A stretch of DNA of 9,780 nt. Origin: an uncultured Erysipelotrichaceae bacterium (lineage in GTDB: Bacteria; Bacillota_I; Bacilli_A; Erysipelotrichales; Erysipelotrichaceae). The DNA lies in assembly GCA_944326175.1 (NCBI GenBank), contig CALVCY010000056.1, positions 1 through 9,780 of the forward strand, read 5' to 3'. The notes under the pieces were generated by a model. It did not search any database. It was not told the origin of the DNA and saw nothing but the letters and a program-made list of their open reading frames with translations. Made by a program: the position numbers and the translations under genes. Below, in pieces: positions 1 to 6,169 of this stretch. Within the stretch, counting starts at the first letter, position 1, and each line of letters begins with the position of its first letter.

Positions 1-17
1 GAAATCAACAGTTTCAT
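1..17 (-). CDS. Start of a downstream gene, cut by the window edge
   Basis: An ATG on the minus strand at 17-15 opens a frame reading M-K-L-L-I and then leaves the window. It is preceded by AAAGGA (positions 31-26) with an 8-nt gap, a good ribosome-binding spacing. That site overlaps the last codons of the HAD phosphatase gene, whose stop lies only 4 nt upstream of this ATG. The two genes are therefore probably co-transcribed and translationally coupled. Only five full codons are visible, so nothing can be said about function. Confidence 0.4.
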
Positions 18-21
18 TCAA

Positions 22-873
22 TCATTCCTTTCGTATGGTTGGACCATGATAATCATTGGTTAGGATCATATCGATCGCTTCAGCCACATCAGTGACGATA
101 TGAGTTACGGTCTTTAAGAATTGCGGATCACCTGAAGCGATACCGAAGCTAGTTTTGACCATGTTTGTCATGGCAGAATCATTGCTATTATCGCCAATGG
201 CAGCGATCTCATCGACACTCCAGCCGGTATGTTGGCTGATAAATTCAATGAAACTGCCTTTATTGGCACGTTCATTCATGATTTCAATGACCGTCGGTGA
301 ACTTTTGGTCACATTCAGATTTGGAAAACATGGACGTAACTGTTTGATAATATGGTTGGATGCATCCAAATTATTGGTGTAAACACTAAGTTTGCCAACT
401 TTCGAGGATGGATATTGGTCAAACCATTGTGCGATCGGTACATCACACACTTTACCAATGCCGATACTTTGCACTTCTTTTCGATATCGTGACGCCAATG
501 GTGAATCCACATCTTCGAATACCCGCATCGAATCCAATGTCTGCAACTGGATGGCGGAAACGCCATCCAGTTGCTTGACTGTTTCAAGTAAGGATTTGAA
601 TGTGGTTCGATCCATGTCATACGTGAAATACGGTTGTTCATTGTATCGCATGATCGCACCATTGAACCCTGCGATCATTTGTGGTTGAAAGGGAACCATT
701 GATGCGATACGTTTGGCATATCCAATGATACGACCACTGGCAACTGCAATGGTCAAACCATTTTCCTTGGCTTTGATCAAACCATTCCTATTGCGTTGGG
801 TCAAATCAAACAATGAAGGACCATGTCCATCAAACAATGTCCCATCTAAATCCGTTACTAAACATTTAATCAT
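22..873 (-). CDS. Cof-type HAD-IIB family phosphatase
   Basis: A cytosolic Mg2+-dependent phosphatase of the haloacid dehalogenase superfamily, Cof/IIB branch, which typically acts on sugar phosphates or other small phosphometabolites. The substrate here cannot be read from sequence. The 283-residue length is normal for the branch. All four HAD motifs are present. Motif I is DLDGT with nucleophile Asp8 and acid/base Asp10. Motif II is the Ser of ASGR (Ser47). Motif III is the Lys in ERANKGS (Lys205). Motif IV is GDNSND (Asp228, Asp232). The large cap domain sits between motifs II and III, about residues 75-190. I start it at the ATG at 873 and not at the in-frame GTG at 882, because TAGGTG at 885-880 is a ribosome binding site 6 nt before the ATG and the GTG lies inside it. 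The gene begins 34 bp after the hipA stop and has no terminator in between, so it is probably co-transcribed with hipA. Confidence 0.93.
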   Translation of the reverse strand: MIKCLVTDLDGTLFDGHGPSLFDLTQRNRNGLIKAKENGLTIAVASGRIIGYAKRIASMVPFQPQMIAGFNGAIMRYNEQPYFTYDMDRTTFKSLLETVKQLDGVSAIQLQTLDSMRVFEDVDSPLASRYRKEVQSIGIGKVCDVPIAQWFDQYPSSKVGKLSVYTNNLDASNHIIKQLRPCFPNLNVTKSSPTVIEIMNERANKGSFIEFISQHTGWSVDEIAAIGDNSNDSAMTNMVKTSFGIASGDPQFLKTVTHIVTDVAEAIDMILTNDYHGPTIRKE

Positions 874-907
874 GGCTATCACCTACTATCTAAACCCTAT
901 GGTAATG

Positions 908-2089
908 TCATCTATCGAAACGATTCAATCGTTGACGTATCAAATCCAGCAATGCATGTTGATCACTTGATACAAGTGTGCTGTCGTTAATGATTTCGTT
1001 CCACCTCAAATAGTCAGTAGCAAATCGGTTCACTATTTGTTCCACTGTGGTTGGATCCAGCTTACAGACTTTGGCCAATTTCAGAAAATCCGATCTGCGC
1101 AAGTTGCGCTTCTTCCCATTGATCGTTAACGCGCACTCTTCACTATCTTTTGGTTCGACCACATTCACCGATAATAGATCATATGCCGGAGCGAATCGAT
1201 AAGCATGTGGCGAATCTGCACACTGCAATAGTGAAAAATTCTTTAAATGCATGTCCGAATTCCCGGTAAGAAAACAGAAAACGATCAACCGATAAAACCG
1301 ATATAGATCCTTATTTGCTTCACAGCTATACCGCATGATCAGTTTCGCACATTGTTCATAGGAACCATTATATTTATGTGTTGCATCTTTTTTCGATAAT
1401 TGAGCAAAATCTTCCATGGCTAAAGCAGTAGTTTTGCCCTCTTTACAGATGCGATCCATTCGATGCGTCACATACGCCGCTTTATTTCCAGAGTCTATCA
1501 AACCATGGGGTGCCGTTTCGATCCCACTGGTTTGTGCCATGTCCATCACTACCGATTCCATAATCGTCATATTGGGATAGTCCTGGACAAATGGTTTAAC
1601 CATCGATATTTTTGATTGATCACTCGGATCGATCGCGATATATTTCGGTTGGTATCCTGCTACGGTTATCCCCTGTTGCACATTGAATTCAGTCCATCTC
1701 TTTTGATCCCTGATATCCAATGGGATCACGCTTGCTTGGTTCAACCAATCAACATCCGTGTCATCTGCTGAAATCGTCACATTGCCCACGCAGTCCTTGC
1801 CACAAACCGAAAGCAGACCAAATGCATCATTGTCCACCAAACCGTAATGACGACAATACTGTTTCCGCAAGGCTCCTTCGGGAAGCAATCCATCAAAAAA
1901 CGAAGGAAACGTTAAAAATCGATACGGTGAAACCGTTAACGGCAACGTCAAAGAAACAGGGATCGGATCGCTTTCGGCTAAATAGTGCGGATCGTAGCTA
2001 AAAACATACGCATTCTGATCTTTCTCCAACCATCCAGCTTTTCGCTTATTTACAAAAATCGTGAGACTGTTATTCACGAGTGTTTCCAT
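908..2089 (-). CDS. hipA: HipA-family Ser/Thr kinase (toxin-like), no HipB partner visible
   Basis: A full-length 393-residue HipA-like kinase. In known systems HipA phosphorylates translation factors such as glutamyl-tRNA synthetase and is held in check by the DNA-binding antitoxin HipB. The N-terminal HipA subdomain covers about residues 1-106 and includes FFDGLLPEG (64-72). The kinase domain follows, with AGYQPK (144-149), a likely ATP-binding Lys in SMVKPF (Lys165), EDFAQL (226-231), the catalytic loop GNSDMHLKNFS (Asp279, Asn284) and the metal-binding PAYDLLS (Asp304). All key residues look intact, so the kinase is probably active. E. coli HipA is about 440 residues. No helix-turn-helix gene lies next to it: only 125 bp separate it from nif3, and those hold a terminator. 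No Shine-Dalgarno sequence precedes the ATG, and a promoter-like element sits where a leaderless transcript would start. The target is unknown. It could also be a non-toxin, housekeeping HipA homologue. Confidence 0.9.
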   Translation of the reverse strand: METLVNNSLTIFVNKRKAGWLEKDQNAYVFSYDPHYLAESDPIPVSLTLPLTVSPYRFLTFPSFFDGLLPEGALRKQYCRHYGLVDNDAFGLLSVCGKDCVGNVTISADDTDVDWLNQASVIPLDIRDQKRWTEFNVQQGITVAGYQPKYIAIDPSDQSKISMVKPFVQDYPNMTIMESVVMDMAQTSGIETAPHGLIDSGNKAAYVTHRMDRICKEGKTTALAMEDFAQLSKKDATHKYNGSYEQCAKLIMRYSCEANKDLYRFYRLIVFCFLTGNSDMHLKNFSLLQCADSPHAYRFAPAYDLLSVNVVEPKDSEECALTINGKKRNLRRSDFLKLAKVCKLDPTTVEQIVNRFATDYLRWNEIINDSTLVSSDQHALLDLIRQRLNRFDR

Positions 2090-2095
2090 GGCACT

Positions 2096-2124
2096 ATTAT
2101 GTAAGGTTTGACTTGCGTTTTAAA
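2096..2124 (-). promoter_or_regulatory. Candidate hipA promoter for a leaderless mRNA
   Basis: On the minus strand, TTTAAA (2124-2119) and CATAAT (2101-2096) form a -35/-10-like pair with a 17-nt spacer, each matching 4-5 of 6 consensus bases. Exactly 6 nt separate the -10 box from the hipA ATG, which puts the predicted first transcribed base on the A of the start codon. This agrees with the absence of a ribosome binding site. It is inferred from spacing only. Confidence 0.4.
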
Positions 2125-2152
2125 GGGTTTCACAGCAAAAGATGGGTGGTCT

Positions 2153-2191
2153 AAAACAAAACGAAGCTTCATTTTGCTTCGTTTTGTTTTT
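2153..2191 (-). terminator. Intrinsic terminator after nif3 (probably bidirectional)
   Basis: A perfect 15-bp inverted repeat (AAAACAAAACGAAGC at 2153-2167 and its complement at 2176-2190) with an 8-nt loop. The arms are A-rich on one side and T-rich on the other, so either strand would end in a run of mostly U. It lies 24 bp beyond the nif3 stop codon and ends transcription coming from the ABC-ceramidase-nif3 block. This leaves hipA to be read from its own promoter. Confidence 0.85.
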
Positions 2192-2214
2192 AAAAGCGCT
2201 ATTTGATCATTTGT

Positions 2215-3066
2215 TCAATCCACGATGTAGTTGAATCCATCCGCACTTTTGACAAAATAGACCGGCATATCCGAATCTTCGATGGCGTGGTTGACATATT
2301 TGACCATATATTCCATGCCTGGTTCTTCCGTATTGAAGTGGCCCACTTCGATACCTAGACGTGGATGACCCAACAAAGCGGAATCCCGTACATATTCACT
2401 GACGGTAAAATCCGTGACTTCCATAGTGATCATGCAATCAAAGTTTTCTTTTTCAAAACGTTCCATCACTTGATTGTCCACGCCCCCGATCAAGTGAGAA
2501 GGGAACATCACTTTTTTCACGGGTGTATGCAATTCCCCGATATAGCGTACCCCATTGAGATTGAATGCCTTTTTGCAGGTTTGGATCAGATCTGCACCAT
2601 CGATCGGTTGATCGAATTCCACGCTGATCGGAGTGATCATATCCCCATACAGTGTGCCTTTCCATCCCAATTTATCTAGTACGCCATAGAAGATACCATC
2701 CACGTATCCACCATCCATCGGGATCCCGGAATGGATGTAGTCATGGTTGCGCCATACGACGATCCCCTTGGAATCCAACAATGCAGTTTTCTTTTGGAAG
2801 ATCTCATTGTCTTTCAGCCAATCGGTATGATCCCCATGGTTCCAAAATAAAGCTTCATGGCTGATGATCAGATTGCAACCCAATTCGATGGCTTTTTCGA
2901 TCACGGCAGCGGATGCAAAACAGGTCGATACGATCCCTGTACATTCTTGATCGGTATCACCCCATAGGATCTGATCACGGGTTTTGATCGGATCGATCGG
3001 GTGGCCTTGCTTGTCGCTGCCTTTGCAATAGGCTTTCATCTTATCGATGACGGTTTGTATTTTCAT
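2215..3066 (-). CDS. Nif3-like dinuclear metal centre protein
   Basis: A 283-residue member of the NIF3/YbgI (DUF34) family, cytosolic proteins that form toroidal hexamers and bind two metal ions per subunit. The cellular role of the family is unsettled. The N-terminal metal motif reads LIISHEALFW (66-75) where most members have two adjacent His; here it is His70-Glu71. RNHDYIH (106-112) supplies the probable bridging Asp109. Near the C-terminus GHFNTE (242-247) gives His243 and Glu247, matching the usual GH..TE pair. The start is well supported by GGAGGA (3080-3075), 8 nt before the ATG. It follows the ceramidase-like gene by 63 bp and ends the block at the terminator at 2153-2191. A bacillary subfamily with the His-Glu variant is plausible, so I do not take the substitution as loss of metal binding. 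Confidence 0.88.
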   Translation of the reverse strand: MKIQTVIDKMKAYCKGSDKQGHPIDPIKTRDQILWGDTDQECTGIVSTCFASAAVIEKAIELGCNLIISHEALFWNHGDHTDWLKDNEIFQKKTALLDSKGIVVWRNHDYIHSGIPMDGGYVDGIFYGVLDKLGWKGTLYGDMITPISVEFDQPIDGADLIQTCKKAFNLNGVRYIGELHTPVKKVMFPSHLIGGVDNQVMERFEKENFDCMITMEVTDFTVSEYVRDSALLGHPRLGIEVGHFNTEEPGMEYMVKYVNHAIEDSDMPVYFVKSADGFNYIVD

Positions 3067-3110
3067 TCGTGTTGTCCTCCATTGATTCTATTGTATGCCA
3101 TAGTTATGAA

Positions 3111-3126
3111 TTGGTGATATCACCAA
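3111..3126. promoter_or_regulatory. Perfect 16-bp palindrome between the ceramidase-like gene and nif3
   Basis: TTGGTGATATCACCAA is a gapless perfect palindrome that starts 3 bp beyond the stop codon of the ceramidase-like gene and 45 bp before the nif3 ATG. It has no T-run behind it, so it is not an intrinsic terminator. It looks like a dimeric-repressor operator or a small mRNA hairpin between two cistrons. A TACAAT box (minus strand, about 3095-3090) downstream could be a -10 element of an internal nif3 promoter, but no good -35 box goes with it. Confidence 0.5.
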
Positions 3127-3129
3127 CTG

Positions 3130-4368
3130 CTACAAATGGGCGATCGTATCGATGATCCCATCCACGATCAACTCCGTAGTCCCCTTGGGGATATCACTGC
3201 AGGCGGATTCAAAACTGCGGCCATATTCTTCTTGATCCACCAGATAACCGACCGAATAGTTGGAATATCCCCAAATGATCGGACATGGTACTGCCATGGC
3301 TTTTTTGATGGTTACACCAAATTGATTGAATAATTCGGCCGGGATAGAAAGGATGCAGACGTCATCCATTTTCCAAATGACACAATGTAAATCCAAGGTA
3401 TACTCACTGACATTGACATTGGCTTTTGCTGCCGCTAAGGCTGAGGTATAGACTTTCTTTTCGTCAAATGTTTGAGCAGTGTCGATCTTGCGTTGGATAT
3501 CGTTGACCCGTTGACGCTTTTGGTCCATATCGGGATAAAACGTTTGCTTGAAGTCATAGGTGGTTTTGACCAAATGATCCATGGTCAAAGATGAATAATC
3601 ATCATGTTTGAACCATTGTTCCAATATACCTTCTCCCACTCGGATCAATTCATCATAGTCATTGCCTTGACGATATAAGCGATTGGAAATATCCCCGGCT
3701 GCACCTTGCATGAACAATGGATAAACACCGGTCTTTTTTTGAATCCCTCGACATAAATACCCAGCTAGATCTGCAGAAACATAAAGATTTTGGGGACCAA
3801 GGACAGTTGGATGACAGGTGATATTCAACCACGACGCCACTGGATGATCATCATGGATAAATTCCACGATCCGCATGGTTTTATCACTGGCTAGATCCAA
3901 TCCATTGCGGGACCCATAATACCCTTGTACTTCAATGGATCGTGTACGTGCGCTCACATCCACTAATGGTGTGTTGAAACAATCATCCACGGTCGCTTTG
4001 ATCACATCATGGATATATCCGGGATATCCTGTTACTGCTTTTGGACCATGGCCAAATGGACTTTCCATGGCATATTCCGGGGCAGAATGGGTATGAACAA
4101 ATGAAATATTGATATGATCGGGATCGATAGCGTATTGATGGGATATTTCATCTTTCAATAAATCCGTGGATGCTTTGGTTTGACCAATCAATTCGATGGA
4201 TACAAAAATCAAAGTGGTCTTATCGATCAGCAGTCGATGGGCACTGACAAAAAGATCATCTTTGATGCCAATGGCTTTTTCTGTTCGCATGGCATGGCCA
4301 CACAAATAACATGGAAAGTATGGGCCGACAGGCGTGATGCAACGGCGACTGGAAGCGATGTGAAGCAT
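3130..4368 (-). CDS. Neutral/alkaline ceramidase-like metallohydrolase, short cytosolic form
   Basis: A 412-residue protein resembling the catalytic N-terminal domain of neutral/alkaline non-lysosomal ceramidases, Zn2+ amidases that cut the N-acyl bond of ceramide. Visible family marks are FVHTHSAP (90-97, His94 a likely Zn ligand), NITCHPTVLG (182-191, His186), SADLAGYL (198-205), MQGAAGDIS (220-228), PAE (343-345, Glu345) and YSVGY (371-375, Tyr375). Together these match the His/His/Glu/Tyr metal site of the family. It lacks a signal peptide and the C-terminal Ig-like domain of true secreted ceramidases, which are much longer (over 600 residues), so a cytosolic location and another amide or ester substrate are likely. 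The start has a strong site, AGGAGG at 4382-4377. It sits 52 bp downstream of the ABC pair and probably in the same transcript. Confidence 0.8.
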   Translation of the reverse strand: MLHIASSRRCITPVGPYFPCYLCGHAMRTEKAIGIKDDLFVSAHRLLIDKTTLIFVSIELIGQTKASTDLLKDEISHQYAIDPDHINISFVHTHSAPEYAMESPFGHGPKAVTGYPGYIHDVIKATVDDCFNTPLVDVSARTRSIEVQGYYGSRNGLDLASDKTMRIVEFIHDDHPVASWLNITCHPTVLGPQNLYVSADLAGYLCRGIQKKTGVYPLFMQGAAGDISNRLYRQGNDYDELIRVGEGILEQWFKHDDYSSLTMDHLVKTTYDFKQTFYPDMDQKRQRVNDIQRKIDTAQTFDEKKVYTSALAAAKANVNVSEYTLDLHCVIWKMDDVCILSIPAELFNQFGVTIKKAMAVPCPIIWGYSNYSVGYLVDQEEYGRSFESACSDIPKGTTELIVDGIIDTIAHL

Positions 4369-4389
4369 AAAGAATTCCTCCTAACTGAT

Positions 4390-4402
4390 ATGGTTTGACC
4401 AC
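4390..4402. repeat. Intergenic copy of the TGGTNNNACCA motif
   Basis: ATGGTTTGACCAC, one base away from the perfect form, lies between the second ABC gene and the ceramidase-like gene, just upstream of the latter's AGGAGG site. It could form only a tiny hairpin in RNA. Confidence 0.6.
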
Positions 4403-4420
4403 TCAAAACAATGGGTGTGA

Positions 4421-6169
4421 TCAAATTCCTTCAAATTGGGAATGATACAATTTGTAATAAAATCCTTTGGCTTGCAACAAGGATTGGTGTGAACCACTTT
4501 CCCTGATACGACCATGGTCCAATACCAGGATACGATCCGCATTCTGGATGGTGGATAAACGATGCGCAATGATGATACTGGTCTTATCCTGCATCAGCGT
4601 ATTCATCGCTGCCTGGATCGCTTGTTCCGTATTGCTGTCCACATTGCTGGTGGCTTCATCCAAGATCAATAACTCAGCAGTGGATAACATGGCCCTGGCA
4701 ATGGTCAGCAATTGCAGTTGACCTTTGGAAATATTGGCACCACCATCTTGTAAAACAGTGGCATAACCATGGGGCAGATGCATGATGAAATCATGGATAT
4801 GGGCGGCCTTGGCCGCTTGGACCACTTGTGCATCGGTTGCATGGGGATTGCCATAACGGATATTTTCCGCCACGGTCCCGCCGAATATCCAGGTATCCTG
4901 CAAGACCATGGATATCATTTGTCGCAAGGATTTACGGGTATAGTCCACGGTGGGATGACCATTGAGGGAAATGGTCCCATCATCGATCTCATAAAAGCGC
5001 ATGATTAAATTGATGATGGTGGTCTTACCTGCACCAGTAGCACCGACGATGGCCAGTGTTTCCCCTTTATTCAATTCAAATGATACATCATGCAAGATTT
5101 GTTTGTTTGGCTCATAACCAAAATTGACATGGTCAAAAGATAACGATTCAAACGGTGGATGGACCAGGGTTGCATTGGAAAGATCCGGTTTTTCTTCCGG
5201 TTCATCCAATAAAGCAAAGATGCGTTGCGCCGCAGACAAGGCGGATTGGATCTCCGAGAAGATATTGGCCATTTCGTTGATCGGACCACTGAATTTTCTG
5301 GAATACAAAATAAACGTGGAAATACTACCTAAGGTGATCGCACCATCCAGATACAGTAGTGCTCCCAATAAAGCGATCAAAGATAAGGAAAGGTTATTGA
5401 CCATTCCCACACTGGGTCCAACCAAAGATCCCTGATAATCGGCTTCATAGTAACTGTTTACTGCTTGTTCATTGGCATCATCGAATTTGGATAATATCCA
5501 TGCCTGCTGACTGTACGCCTTGATCGTATCATGACCAGAAAGCATCTCTTCGCAATAGGCATTCAATTCCCCAAGCTTACGACTTCTTCTGGAAAACAAC
5601 GGACGTACTTTTTTCGCACGGTAAATGGTAAAGACCACCGTAACGGGAACGGTAATGGCAAAGACCAGAGTCAACAATGGTGAGATCATGATCATCATGG
5701 TGAGTGAGAAAAAGATCGTGATGAAACTGGTCAACACCTGCAAGACATCATTGGTCAGGGAGGTATTGATCGTATCCACATCATAACTGATCCGCGATAC
5801 CACATCCCCGGTCTGGTGGGTATCAAAATAGCGGATGGGGATCATCGTCAATCGGGTGAATATATCATCCCTTAGCCGGTACGATAATGATTGGGAAATA
5901 TGGATCATCACCCGTTGAAGTAAATATGCCAATATACTGCTCGCGATATAAAATAAAACCATCCATATGCCAAGTGTGATCACCGTTTTAAAATTTGTGG
6001 AGTGAAAACCAATGGCATCAATGGCTTTACCGGATAACCATGGTCCGATCAAGGCCAATAGATTACTGGTGATCATCAACACCACTGCCAGTGCCACATA
6101 GGCCTTGGTTTTGGCGATATATCCCAATAGTCGCTTTAATGTATGGATGCGAAACTTCTTTTTATTCAA
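4421..6169 (-). CDS. ABC exporter half-transporter, catalytically competent subunit
   Basis: A type IV ABC exporter subunit (transmembrane domain then nucleotide-binding domain) of the BmrCD/LmrCD/TM287-288 heterodimer class, usually multidrug or lipid exporters of the inner membrane. Numbered from the TTG start (582 residues): about six membrane helices in 20-300, Walker A GATGAGKT (376-383), Q-loop Gln424, signature ISKGQ (480-484, Lys in place of the first Gly of SGGQ), Walker B ILDE with catalytic Glu505, and switch His536. An in-frame ATG lies 27 nt upstream at 6196 without a good ribosome site. The TTG at 6169 has GGGAGGTG 6 nt before it, so I prefer TTG. The start overlaps the end of the partner gene by 8 bp, indicating coupled translation. 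The ATP-hydrolysing Glu and His are here, the partner lacks them, and the only changed motif here is the signature. Substrate unknown. Confidence 0.94.
   Translation of the reverse strand: MNKKKFRIHTLKRLLGYIAKTKAYVALAVVLMITSNLLALIGPWLSGKAIDAIGFHSTNFKTVITLGIWMVLFYIASSILAYLLQRVMIHISQSLSYRLRDDIFTRLTMIPIRYFDTHQTGDVVSRISYDVDTINTSLTNDVLQVLTSFITIFFSLTMMIMISPLLTLVFAITVPVTVVFTIYRAKKVRPLFSRRSRKLGELNAYCEEMLSGHDTIKAYSQQAWILSKFDDANEQAVNSYYEADYQGSLVGPSVGMVNNLSLSLIALLGALLYLDGAITLGSISTFILYSRKFSGPINEMANIFSEIQSALSAAQRIFALLDEPEEKPDLSNATLVHPPFESLSFDHVNFGYEPNKQILHDVSFELNKGETLAIVGATGAGKTTIINLIMRFYEIDDGTISLNGHPTVDYTRKSLRQMISMVLQDTWIFGGTVAENIRYGNPHATDAQVVQAAKAAHIHDFIMHLPHGYATVLQDGGANISKGQLQLLTIARAMLSTAELLILDEATSNVDSNTEQAIQAAMNTLMQDKTSIIIAHRLSTIQNADRILVLDHGRIRESGSHQSLLQAKGFYYKLYHSQFEGI

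Noticed and set aside
874..882. GTG at 882 as the HAD phosphatase start
   Set aside because: It lies within the ribosome binding site of the ATG at 873, which opens directly into the family's N-terminal strand.
713..970. Plus-strand frame spanning the HAD-hipA junction, considered as a small antitoxin gene
   Set aside because: Overlaps conserved coding sequence of the HAD gene on the other strand, has no ribosome site, and shows no helix-turn-helix pattern.
1720..2001. Plus-strand frame inside hipA, considered as a nested antitoxin
   Set aside because: Composition (rich in Ser, His, Pro, Arg, Lys) looks like translated antisense, with no start signal and no recognisable domain.
5124..5435. 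Plus-strand frame within the second ABC gene
   Set aside because: Antisense to the conserved exporter frame with no independent support.
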